The notes beneath the pieces are model-generated. The model saw only the letters and a list, made by a program, of their open reading frames with translations. It made no database searches and had not been told where the DNA came from. This document shows, one piece after another, positions 1 through 6,237 of a stretch of DNA of 7,339 nt. Source of the DNA: Thermoleophilia bacterium (GTDB lineage: Bacteria > Actinomycetota > Thermoleophilia > Gaiellales > SKUG01); the NCBI GenBank assembly GCA_007122215.1, contig SKUG01000074.1, positions 1 through 7,339 on the forward strand. The letters are read 5' to 3'. Each line of letters begins with the position of its first letter. Positions within the stretch are counted from its first letter, which is position 1. The position numbers were made by a program, and so were the translations under genes.

Positions 1-736
1 GGCGATCGAGGTCGAGGACACCTCGCGGGTGATCCGCGAGATCCGCGACGAGGTCGACGCGCTGGGCCTCGACGATGCCATCGATGTGCGCTACGACGGC
101 GATGCCCGCTTCCTCGACGAGATGTTCCGCGACCTCGGCCTGGCCATGGTCGTGGCGGTGCTGCTCGTCTACTTCGCGATGGTGCTCTTCTTCGGGTCGG
201 TCGCCCAGCCGCTGACGATCCTCGCGCCGGTGCTGTTCTCGTTCATCGGCAGCTTCCTCGCACTGGCGATCACCGGCCGCGCGCTCGGGCTGCCGGCAAT
301 GATCGGCCAGCTGCTGCTGATCGGCATCGTCGTCGCCAACTCGATCCTGCTGGTGGATACCGCGCTGCGCCTGCGCCGCAGCGGCTGGGGGCGCGACGAG
401 GCCCTGCTCGAGGCCTCCCGCACCCGCGTGCGACCCGTGCTGATGACCGCGCTGGCAACCATGGCGGCGCTCACGCCGCTGTCGATCGGCCTGGCCGGTG
501 GCGGCGGGCTGATCACCCAGTCGCTGGGCACGGTGGTGATCGGCGGGCTGCTCGTGGCCACGGTGCTCACCCTGGTCATCGTCCCGGCGGTGTTCACGCT
601 CTGGGATCGCGGCGGGGACGTCATCCAGCCCGACGAGCTGTTCGCCGAGGGGGCGTCTGGCAGCGGCGGTAGGTTGCAGCGCGATGCCAGCCACGACGAT
701 TCCGAAGAGGCCAGCCCGCCGCCAGGCCGGGACTGA
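1..736 (+). CDS. RND-family efflux transporter, C-terminal part (partial, 5' end outside window)
   Basis: The reading frame is open from base 2, so the gene begins upstream of the window; the GTG at base 29 is internal. About 244 residues remain. They cover the last piece of the second periplasmic (porter) domain and then five hydrophobic helices matching TM8-TM12 of AcrB-type pumps. Family signatures are visible: GIVVANSILLVD in the TM10 position (GIVVNNAILLVD in relatives), RVRPVLMTALATMAALTPL leading into TM11, and VVIGGLLVATVLTLVIVPAVF in TM12. A hydrophilic, acidic tail of about 40 residues ends the protein. The family exports drugs, lipids or metals across the inner membrane using proton motive force. 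The substrate cannot be read from this fragment, and no adaptor or outer-membrane partner is visible. The last 53 bases overlap the HxlR gene downstream, which implies co-transcription. The family call is secure; HAE1 versus HAE2 subfamily is not. Confidence 0.9.
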   Translation, partial: AIEVEDTSRVIREIRDEVDALGLDDAIDVRYDGDARFLDEMFRDLGLAMVVAVLLVYFAMVLFFGSVAQPLTILAPVLFSFIGSFLALAITGRALGLPAMIGQLLLIGIVVANSILLVDTALRLRRSGWGRDEALLEASRTRVRPVLMTALATMAALTPLSIGLAGGGGLITQSLGTVVIGGLLVATVLTLVIVPAVFTLWDRGGDVIQPDELFAEGASGSGGRLQRDASHDDSEEASPPPGRD

Positions 737-1193
737 CGCCGAGGCGCTCGCCGAGCGCCTCGATGGCCTGCCGCCGCTCGATCGCGCGCTCGAGGTCGTC
801 GGTGACCGCTGGTCGCTCGCGGTCGTCGCACAGCTCACTGCCGGGCCGCAGCGCTTCAACGAGCTGGCCGAGTCCGTCGCACCGATCGCCCGCACGGTGC
901 TGAGCGACCGCCTGCGCCGCCTCGAGGCAGCCGGGGTGCTCAGCCGGCGCCAGTACCAGGACAGCCCGCCGCGCTGGGAGTACCGCCTCACCATCGCCGG
1001 CGCCGAGCTCGCCAAGCCTGCCGCCACGCTCGCCGACTGGGGCTCGCGCCACCTCGGGTCCGGGCAGCCGGTGCTGCGACATGCCGTCTGCGGCAGCGAG
1101 GTCACCCCGGCCTACCGCTGCCTGGCCTGCGGCCCGGTCTCGCCCCGCGAGATCCACACGGCGATGCTGCGCACGCCGATGCCCCAGGGCTAA
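684..1193 (+). CDS. HxlR-family winged-helix transcriptional regulator with C-terminal Cys cluster
   Basis: A 169-residue DNA-binding protein. Residues 33-108 carry the HxlR domain: ALEVVGDRWSLAVVAQLTAGPQ (the 'gdkWtllIl' helix region), RFNELAESV, the recognition helix TVLSDRLRRLEAAGVLSRR, and the wing PPRWEYRLTIAG. Residues 133-149 form H-x2-C-x9-C-x2-C (His133, Cys136, Cys146, Cys149). This resembles the small zinc-ribbon-like tail ending in ACG..xxREI that I recall from many actinobacterial HxlR proteins. The N-terminal redox cysteine known from HypR-type members is absent. The ATG at 684 is the only reasonable start: between the transporter stop (736) and the domain there is no ATG, GTG or TTG in frame. 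The gene therefore truly overlaps the transporter by 53 bases and has only a weak ribosome site, which fits translational coupling. HxlR proteins usually regulate neighbouring genes in response to small electrophiles, quinones or similar signals; the ligand here is unknown. The adjacent pump is the obvious candidate target, by inference. Confidence 0.9.
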   Translation: MPATTIPKRPARRQAGTDAEALAERLDGLPPLDRALEVVGDRWSLAVVAQLTAGPQRFNELAESVAPIARTVLSDRLRRLEAAGVLSRRQYQDSPPRWEYRLTIAGAELAKPAATLADWGSRHLGSGQPVLRHAVCGSEVTPAYRCLACGPVSPREIHTAMLRTPMPQG

Positions 1194-1222
1194 CGGCTCC
1201 TCCCCCGCGGCCTCGCGCCGTT
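1192..1222. terminator. Weak inverted repeat in the convergent HxlR/kinase gap
   Basis: AACGGC (1192-1197) can pair with GCCGTT (1217-1222) around a 19-base GC-rich loop that itself contains CCGCGG. It sits between two converging genes (stops at 1193 and 1242), where a bidirectional terminator would be expected. There is no T-tract on either side, so it is at best a weak intrinsic terminator. The gap of 48 bases holds nothing else recognisable. Confidence 0.25.
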
Positions 1223-1241
1223 GGGAAAGGCGTGCCATGTG

Positions 1242-2255
1242 CTAGCGGCCCGAGCCGGGCGGCTCCAATGGCAGCGTCAGCACGAAGCAGGTCTCGGCTC
1301 CTGCTCCCGCATCGCCAGCGAGCTCGAGCTGCCCGCCCAGTGCCAGCGCCAGCTCCCGGCTGATGGTGAGCCCGAGGCCCATCCCGCCCTCGCGCTTGGT
1401 CCCGGTGAAGGGCTCGAAGAGCTGGTCGCGAATGGCCGGATCGATGCCCTCGCCATCGTTGCAGACCCGCATCACGACGTGGCCCTGATGGCGGCGAGCC
1501 TCCACCAGGATCAGCGAGTCCGCGTAGCGCAGCGCGTTGCCGACGAGGTTGCGCAACACCTGCACGATCCGCTCGCCGTCCGAGATGATCTGCACCGGCT
1601 CGCAGTCGATACGCAGCTCCAGCCCATCCCCGAGCCGATCGGCGAAGATCCCTGCCAGGTGCTCCCCGAGGCGTTCCAGGTCCACCGACTCGGTGGTGGT
1701 GGCAAAGCGGTTCGAGCGGATCCGGGCCAGGTCGATGATGTCGCCCACGAGCCGCTCGAGCCGGGCCGCCTCCTGCTGGATCACCGCCAGCGAGCGCTCC
1801 CGCACCTGCGGGTCGTCGGCCAGCCCGTCGGCGAGCAGCTGGGCATGCCCGGTGATCGCCGTCAGCGGGGTGCGCAGCTCGTGGGAGATGCTCATCAGGA
1901 ACCTGCGGTCGCGCGCATCGACCTCCCGCGCCTGGCGCACCGCGTGCGAGTGCAGCCCGGCGATGCTCGCCGCCTCGCGGGAGTGGAACGGGCCGGCGGG
2001 CTCCTCGTGCCAGCGTCCGTCGAGGAGGGCCCGGGCGGCATCGCCCGCGGCGATCACCTCGCGCAGCGCAGGTGCGCTCGTGCGCCACGCCGACACCGCG
2101 ACCAGCAGGAAGCCGGCCACCGCTGCAGCGAACGCCCAGGTCGCGCCGTGGAAGGAGCCCACCACCACCGGGGTGCACACGGCGATCGCCGCCAGCACCA
2201 GCGGCCGCCACAGCAGGGGGCCGGCGAGCCCCCGCTCAGGCGGCGGTGACGTCAT
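1242..2255 (-). CDS. Membrane sensor histidine kinase with a very short extracytoplasmic loop
   Basis: A 337-residue kinase, partner of the response regulator just upstream. Two transmembrane helices lie at about residues 14-33 and 38-57, separated by only about five residues (SFHGA). A HAMP-like linker follows (about 58-110). The dimerisation and phosphoacceptor domain has the H-box SHELRTPLTAI with His125 as phosphorylation site. The ATPase domain shows the N box (NLVGNALRYA, Asn236/Asn240), G1 (DGEGID, 267-272), F box (FEPF, 280-283) and G2 (GMGLGLTIS, 291-299), so it looks catalytically complete. The ATG at 2255 lies inside the last 20 bases of the regulator gene and is preceded by AAGGTG (2265-2260) four bases away, so translation is probably coupled. 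With almost no external domain, the signal is probably perceived in or at the membrane, or through another protein. The actual signal is unknown. Confidence 0.95.
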   Translation of the reverse strand: MTSPPPERGLAGPLLWRPLVLAAIAVCTPVVVGSFHGATWAFAAAVAGFLLVAVSAWRTSAPALREVIAAGDAARALLDGRWHEEPAGPFHSREAASIAGLHSHAVRQAREVDARDRRFLMSISHELRTPLTAITGHAQLLADGLADDPQVRERSLAVIQQEAARLERLVGDIIDLARIRSNRFATTTESVDLERLGEHLAGIFADRLGDGLELRIDCEPVQIISDGERIVQVLRNLVGNALRYADSLILVEARRHQGHVVMRVCNDGEGIDPAIRDQLFEPFTGTKREGGMGLGLTISRELALALGGQLELAGDAGAGAETCFVLTLPLEPPGSGR

Positions 2256-2946
2256 CGGTCACCTTGTAGCCGGATCCCCAGACGGTCTCGATCGGGCAGT
2301 CGTCCCCGAGCTTGCGGCGCAGCTGGCGCACGTGCACGTCCACCGTGCGGGTGTCCCCGACGAAGGTGTAGCCCCAGACGCTCTCGAGCAGCTCCGCGCG
2401 GCTGCGCACCACCCCCTGGTGCTCGAGCAGCTCCCAGAGCAGGTCGAACTCCTTCGGCGAGAGCTGTACGGGCGTGCCATCGAGCAGCGCCTCGCGACCG
2501 GCAGCATCCATCACGATCCGCCCGCACTGCAGCCGCGGGCGTTTCGGCGCGGGCGGGCTGAGCGCCGCACGGCGCAGGGTGGCCTTGATCCGCGCGACCA
2601 GCTCGCGCGGGTTGAAGGGCTTGGTGACGTAGTCGTCCGCGCCGACCTCGAGCCCGACGATCTTGTCGACGTCCTCGTCCCGGGCGGTGAGCATCACCAC
2701 GGGCACCTGGTCGTCGCGGCTTCGTACCTCGCGGCAGATCTCCAGCCCGTCGGCATCGGGCAGCATCCGATCGAGCAGCAGCAGATCGTACGACCCGCCC
2801 GCGATGCGCGTGCGTGCGAGCGCGGCCGTGCCCGCGACCTCGACGGTATACCCCTCGCGCTCCAGGTAGGCCGACACGAACGAGGAGATGTTCTCCTCGT
2901 CCTCGACCACGAGGATGCGCTGGCCGGTTGCAGTGTCGTCACCCAT
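2236..2946 (-). CDS. OmpR/PhoB-family response regulator
   Basis: A 236-residue two-domain regulator. The receiver domain (about residues 9-125) has acidic residues Glu15 and Asp16, phosphoacceptor Asp59 in LLLLDRMLP, Thr87 in VVMLTARD, and Lys109 in the KPF motif. After a linker rich in Pro and Arg (about 128-140), residues 140-231 form a winged-helix OmpR-type DNA-binding domain, with the recognition helix around TRTVDVHVRQLRRKLG and the wing ending VWGSGYKV. All key residues are present, so it should be phosphorylated by the kinase encoded immediately downstream, whose start overlaps this stop by 20 bases. GGGAAG lies nine bases before the ATG. It is transcribed away from the M16 peptidase gene out of a shared 152-base gap, so it may regulate itself and possibly that peptidase. 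It resembles RegX3/PhoP/MtrA-type regulators, but I cannot assign a specific orthologue. Confidence 0.95.
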   Translation of the reverse strand: MGDDTATGQRILVVEDEENISSFVSAYLEREGYTVEVAGTAALARTRIAGGSYDLLLLDRMLPDADGLEICREVRSRDDQVPVVMLTARDEDVDKIVGLEVGADDYVTKPFNPRELVARIKATLRRAALSPPAPKRPRLQCGRIVMDAAGREALLDGTPVQLSPKEFDLLWELLEHQGVVRSRAELLESVWGYTFVGDTRTVDVHVRQLRRKLGDDCPIETVWGSGYKVTDDVTAA

Positions 2947-3098
2947 GCACGGGTTCTTCCCGCAGGGGCCGTCGCCAAACCGCCCGCCAGCCGGTGGCCG
3001 GACCGGTGACGATGTAGGCTGCCCGGTGTACGGCGGGGAGCCGTCCGGCCCAGCCGTCGAGCCGTCCCCGGGGAATCGCAGCTACAGGGAGCCCAGCC
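2947..3098. promoter_or_regulatory. Divergent control region between two-component operon and M16 peptidase
   Basis: These 152 non-coding bases must contain promoters for both directions. GCCGTC appears four times on the + strand: at 2968-2973, and as AGCCGTC at 3039-3045, 3052-3058 and 3060-3066. The first AGCCGTC also closes a small hairpin with ACGGC at 3030-3034 (loop GGGGA). TAGGCT at 3015-3020 resembles an actinobacterial -10 element, but there is no TTGAC-like -35 at the proper distance. The ribosome site for the peptidase is AGGGAG at 3086-3091, seven bases before its ATG. Calling the repeats an operator is inference. Confidence 0.45.
3039..3066 (+). repeat. Three direct AGCCGTC heptamers upstream of the M16 peptidase
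   Basis: Exact copies of AGCCGTC begin at 3039, 3052 and 3060 (start-to-start 13 and 8 bases). A fourth copy of the core GCCGTC is at 2968. Such clustering is more than I would expect for one hexamer in about 150 bases, even at this GC content. OmpR-family regulators bind direct repeats, but the uneven spacing does not match their usual 10-11 base period well. Confidence 0.4.
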
Positions 3099-4379
3099 AT
3101 GTTCGAGCGCCACGTCCTGGACAACGACGTCCGCGTGATCACCGCACAGCAGGACGTGCAGTCGGCCACGGCGCTCGTGATGTTCGGGGCGGGCTCGCGC
3201 AACGAGGAGCGCCACCAGTCGGGCATCGCGCACTTTGCCGAGCACATGTTCTTCAAGGGCACCGAGCGCCGCCCGCACGCCCGGGACATCTCGGTGGAGA
3301 TCGACGGCATCGGCGGCGAGTTCAACGCCTTCACCGGCAAGGAGTACACCGGCTACTACGTCAAGTGCGCGGCCGAGCACCTCTCCCTGGCCGTGGACGT
3401 GCTCTCGGACATGCTCCTGCACTCGCGCTTCGACGCCGAGGAGATCGAGCGTGAGAAGGGCGTGATCCTCGAGGAGATGAACATGTACCACGACATGCCC
3501 GTCTCCTACATCCAGAACGTCTACGACCAGCTGTTCTGGGGCGACCACCCCCTGGGCTGGGACATCATCGGGCACGAGGACGTCATCCGCGGCGCCGACC
3601 GCGACCTCTTCATGGGCTTCCTTGACCGCTGGTACACCGGCAACCGCACCGTCGTCGGGCTCGCCGGCAAGGTCGACCCCGCGGTGATCGAGCAGGTCGA
3701 CGAGCAGTTCCAGGCGATCCCCGCATCCACCCCGGGTTCAGCCCTGCGCGCCGACCGCAGCCAGTCGGGCCCGCAGGTGCGCGTGCACCGGAAGGGATCC
3801 GACCAGGCCCACCTCTCGCTGGGCGTTCCGGCGCTGTCATCGCTCGACGACGATCGCTACGCGCTCAACGTGCTCAACGCGATCCTCGGGGGCGGGATGT
3901 CGTCCCGGCTGTTCGTGGAGGTCCGCGAGCGGCTGGGGCTCTGCTACTACGTGCGCTCGAGCCCCCACGCCTACACCGATGCCGGCACGCTGGTGGTGCA
4001 GGCTGGCGTGGACATCGACCGCATCGAGCTGGCCATCGAGGTGATCCAGCGCGAGCTCTTCCGGGTGCTGGAGGAGGCCCCGCCGCAGGAGGAGGTCGAC
4101 AAGGCCCGCAACTACCTCAAGGGGCACCTCGTGCTGCGCGTCGAGGACCCGAGAGGGCTGGCGATGTTCGGCGTGACGGAGGAGGCCGTGCGCAACCGCC
4201 TGCTCGAGCCCGAGGAGTCGCTGGCGCGGCTTGATGCCGTCACCCGCGACGACGTCGTGCGCGTCGCCCGCGAGGTGCTGCGCACGGACCTGCTCAACCT
4301 CGCGGTGATCGGCCCGTTCGAGGACGATGCGCGCTTTGCCGACCTCGTCGGGGCAGGAGCCGCATCCGTCAGTCGATGA
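3099..4379 (+). CDS. M16B-family zinc metallopeptidase (YmxG/processing-peptidase type)
   Basis: A 426-residue single-chain member of the pitrilysin/insulinase superfamily. The N-terminal catalytic half has the inverted zinc motif HFAEH (His45, Glu48, His49) followed by MFFKGT, then GGEFNAFTGKEYTGYYVK typical of the family, and the third zinc ligand in GVILEEMNMY (Glu125 or Glu126, at the standard distance of about 76 residues). The C-terminal half carries LGGGMSSRLFVEVRERLGL followed by CYYV (263-285), containing the Arg and Tyr residues used to bind the substrate C-terminal side. The length is normal for the M16B type that works as a dimer of identical chains. There is no signal peptide or membrane helix, so it is probably cytoplasmic and degrades or trims unfolded polypeptides or small peptides. 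The ATG at 3099 is supported by AGGGAG seven bases upstream and by homology starting at the first residues. In many Gram-positives this gene follows pnp, but that is not the case here. It diverges from the two-component operon and converges with the foldase gene, overlapping it by 11 bases. Confidence 0.95.
   Translation: MFERHVLDNDVRVITAQQDVQSATALVMFGAGSRNEERHQSGIAHFAEHMFFKGTERRPHARDISVEIDGIGGEFNAFTGKEYTGYYVKCAAEHLSLAVDVLSDMLLHSRFDAEEIEREKGVILEEMNMYHDMPVSYIQNVYDQLFWGDHPLGWDIIGHEDVIRGADRDLFMGFLDRWYTGNRTVVGLAGKVDPAVIEQVDEQFQAIPASTPGSALRADRSQSGPQVRVHRKGSDQAHLSLGVPALSSLDDDRYALNVLNAILGGGMSSRLFVEVRERLGLCYYVRSSPHAYTDAGTLVVQAGVDIDRIELAIEVIQRELFRVLEEAPPQEEVDKARNYLKGHLVLRVEDPRGLAMFGVTEEAVRNRLLEPEESLARLDAVTRDDVVRVAREVLRTDLLNLAVIGPFEDDARFADLVGAGAASVSR
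4369..4379. other. Tail-to-tail overlap of M16 peptidase and foldase genes
   Basis: The peptidase stop (TGA, 4377-4379) and the foldase stop (TGA on the minus strand, 4371-4369) cross, so the last three codons of each lie on opposite strands of the same 11 bases. No hairpin with a T-tract is visible around the junction, so transcripts from either side may run into the other gene. Confidence 0.9.
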
Positions 4380-6108
4380 TCACGTCGAGCGGTTCGCCGC
4401 CAGCGTCGACGTCGTCGAACTGGATGTCGCCCAGGTCGAGGTCATCGAGGTCCAGGTCGTCGAGGTCGAGCTCCTCGAAGTCGCCCTCCTCGAACAGTGA
4501 GGGGTCGAGCTCCTCGAAGCCCTCCATGCCACCCATGTCCGGTGCGGCGTCGAGGTCCGGCGGCTGCCACTCGTAGTCGTGCAGGCAGGTCACGCGGCCG
4601 CCCAGCCGCTCGTACATCTGTCGCTCGAACTGCTCGATGGCATCCGAGGCGCGCTCGTTGCCGACCTGCAGCAGCAGCTCCTCCCGGAACTCGTCGATGT
4701 CGGGCTGGAATCCCTCGCGGGTGGCTTCCAGCGGGAGCACCACCATCCAGGTGCCGCTCAGCTCGATCGGCTCGGAGACCTCGCCGTCCTCGAGGTCGAA
4801 CACCACCTCGTCGAGCTCTGGTGCGAACTCGCCTCGGCCCAGGTCGAAGCCCTCCACCCCGTGCTCGGGCCGCTCCGCGGTGGAGGCTGACACGGCTGCG
4901 GCGTGGAACGCGACCGCGGCGGCGCCGGCCTGCTCCCGTGCGAAGCTGCGGGCAGCATCCTCATCCTCGAGCGTTGCGATCAGCACGAGCCGCCGGTCGG
5001 TCGGCGGGAACTGGGCATCGAACCGCTCCTGCAGCTCGGCGTCGGTCACCTGCCGCTCCAGCCGCTCGAGGCGAAGCTCGCGACGGACGGTGTCGCGCGC
5101 CTCGTCGAGCGACGGGCGCGCATCAGCGCTGGCTGCGGTGACGGCCCGCGCCACGATGAATGCATCCCCGACCTCGAGCACCCCTGACGCCTCCCCGGCC
5201 TCCAGGGCAAAGAGCGCAGCGGCGACCTCGCCGTCATCGATCCGGTCCTCGCCCACGATCACGATCCCACCGCCGGCGGATTCCTGTGGCGATCCTGGAG
5301 CGACCTCGATGGCACCGAGCTCGCGCGGCAGGGGCGCGTTGGCGGCATCGTCGACGGCGGCCTCGAAGGTCACGCCATCGACGCCCGCGTAGTTGGTCGA
5401 GAAGTCGGCTGCGTCCTCCTCGCTCGCGAACGAGGCCACGCTCAGGCGGCGCCACTGGCCCTCCGGGAAGCTCGACTCGTAGCGTCGGCGGACCTCGGCG
5501 TCGGTCGGGTCACCGGCCAGCTGCTCGAAGAGCGTGTTACGGGTGACGGGCACCTCGGCCTGGAAGCGCCGCACGATCTCGAGGTCGATGCCGAGCTCCT
5601 GCGCCTCCCGCTCGACGGCTGCCTCGTCGCCGCCGTGGAACTCGTCCACGAACTGCTGCCACTGCGCCTCGATGGCCTCCTCGTCGGGCACGATGCCCCG
5701 CTCGCGCGCCGCACGGTCCCACACGAGGTCGTCCACGAGCAGGTCGACGGCCTGCTGCACGATGTCCTGGTAGTCCTCCGAGCCCGGCTCGGGCGCCGGC
5801 AGGTCCTGCAGGGCCAGGTCGGCCAGGCCGAGCGCGACGACCTTGTCGACGTCGGCGATCAGCACCCGGTCGCGGTCGAGGCGGCAGGCGGTCAGCGGGT
5901 CGAGCCGCTCGTTCTCGGCGCGCAGCTGCCGCTCGCTCGAGACCGACACCGCGGCGATCGAGCTCGCCAGCAGCAGCACGCCGAGGATCCCGATCAGCCG
6001 CTCGATGCGGCGTTGGTCGCCGCCTCCGCCCGGGGTTGGGCCACTGCCGCCGGCAGGGGAGGCTGGGCGCTGGGAATCGTCTGGCGAGCCTGGGGTGTCA
6101 TCACTCAT
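4369..6108 (-). CDS. Membrane-anchored SurA/PrsA-like foldase with two degenerate parvulin-like domains and acidic tail
   Basis: A 579-residue extracytoplasmic chaperone-like protein. A Pro/Gly/Ser-rich cytoplasmic segment (1-33) with QRRIER leads to one membrane helix (about 35-57) without a lipobox Cys, then a short charged helix. Residues 79-213 are helical and SurA_N-like, including the TDAEVRRRYE element that precedes parvulin domains. Two PPIC-like beta/alpha units follow (about 220-324 and 372-463), each ending with the family pattern 'f.Le.GE.S..le..d.f.V' (ALEAGEASGVLEVGDAFIV; FDLEDGEVSEPIELSGTWMVV). A long helix (465-501) and a tail (516-579) with 26 Asp/Glu and no Lys, Arg or His finish the protein. 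The opening 'RHIL' motif and catalytic histidines of active parvulins are not apparent, so it may hold or fold proteins without isomerase activity. Only two cysteines occur, Cys75 and Cys508. The ATG start is chosen over an in-frame GTG at 6165 because AGGGAA lies six bases before it. Family: fairly sure; clients: unknown. Confidence 0.8.
   Translation of the reverse strand: MSDDTPGSPDDSQRPASPAGGSGPTPGGGGDQRRIERLIGILGVLLLASSIAAVSVSSERQLRAENERLDPLTACRLDRDRVLIADVDKVVALGLADLALQDLPAPEPGSEDYQDIVQQAVDLLVDDLVWDRAARERGIVPDEEAIEAQWQQFVDEFHGGDEAAVEREAQELGIDLEIVRRFQAEVPVTRNTLFEQLAGDPTDAEVRRRYESSFPEGQWRRLSVASFASEEDAADFSTNYAGVDGVTFEAAVDDAANAPLPRELGAIEVAPGSPQESAGGGIVIVGEDRIDDGEVAAALFALEAGEASGVLEVGDAFIVARAVTAASADARPSLDEARDTVRRELRLERLERQVTDAELQERFDAQFPPTDRRLVLIATLEDEDAARSFAREQAGAAAVAFHAAAVSASTAERPEHGVEGFDLGRGEFAPELDEVVFDLEDGEVSEPIELSGTWMVVLPLEATREGFQPDIDEFREELLLQVGNERASDAIEQFERQMYERLGGRVTCLHDYEWQPPDLDAAPDMGGMEGFEELDPSLFEEGDFEELDLDDLDLDDLDLGDIQFDDVDAGGEPLDVIID
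4426..4470 (-). repeat. Three tandem 15-bp units encoding LDLDD-type pentapeptides
   Basis: Three adjacent 15-base units (4456-4470, 4441-4455, 4426-4440) encode LDLDD, LDLDD and LDLGD, residues 547-561 of the foldase. The outer two units each differ from one another, and the middle from the 4456-4470 unit, at two of 15 bases. They form the core of the acidic C-terminal tail and probably arose by small tandem duplication. Confidence 0.8.
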
Positions 6109-6237
6109 CGCCGGTTCCCTACCCGGGTTGCCGCCAGACCACGCACGGCAGGGCGTTCCGGCCACGCGGCGGCCGCCTGTCCCGGTCGGGCCTGCTCGTG
6201 GCTGGATCAGGAAGCGGCCAGCCCCCGATACCCAGGC
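6109..6237. promoter_or_regulatory. Divergent gap between foldase and the 98-residue protein
   Basis: This 129-base region separates two divergent starts. It holds the foldase ribosome site (AGGGAA, minus strand, 6120-6115) and a long imperfect inverted repeat at 6157-6206. No convincing -35/-10 pair is seen on either strand. The plus-strand gene has no good ribosome site: only CCAGG immediately before the ATG, and AGGAAG about 24 bases away. Confidence 0.4.
6157..6206 (+). repeat. Imperfect inverted repeat enclosing a GGCGGCCGCC palindrome
   Basis: TCCGGCCACG (6157-6166) pairs with CGTGGCTGGA (6197-6206). The single deviation becomes a G-U pair in plus-strand RNA, giving ten consecutive pairs, but an A-C mismatch in minus-strand RNA. 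The 30-base loop contains the perfect 10-base palindrome GGCGGCCGCC (6168-6177). It may be a structured leader of the small gene that starts 31 bases further on, or an operator. Confidence 0.45.

Noticed and set aside
1537..3009. A 490-residue plus-strand open frame opposite the kinase and regulator (also 1221-2249, 342 residues)
   Set aside because: Low-complexity, Ser/Arg/Pro-rich translations with no domain signs; the minus strand encodes a clear two-component pair. Long antisense frames are expected at this GC content.
3015..3020. TAGGCT as a -10 box for the M16 gene
   Set aside because: No -35-like sequence at 16-18 bases upstream, so it is left as a note in the control-region entry and not called a promoter.
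2694..3575. A 293-residue minus-strand open frame across the control region and M16 gene
   Set aside because: Runs antisense to the clear peptidase and out of frame through the regulator, with no recognisable domain.
4497..5392. Plus-strand frames opposite the foldase (4497-5141, 4637-5392)
   Set aside because: Arg- or Ser-rich shadow translations; the minus strand has consistent protein composition, domain structure and a good ribosome site.
6109..6165. GTG start at 6165 for the foldase, adding 19 residues
   Set aside because: The ATG at 6108 has AGGGAA at six bases, and the extra residues show no feature of value.
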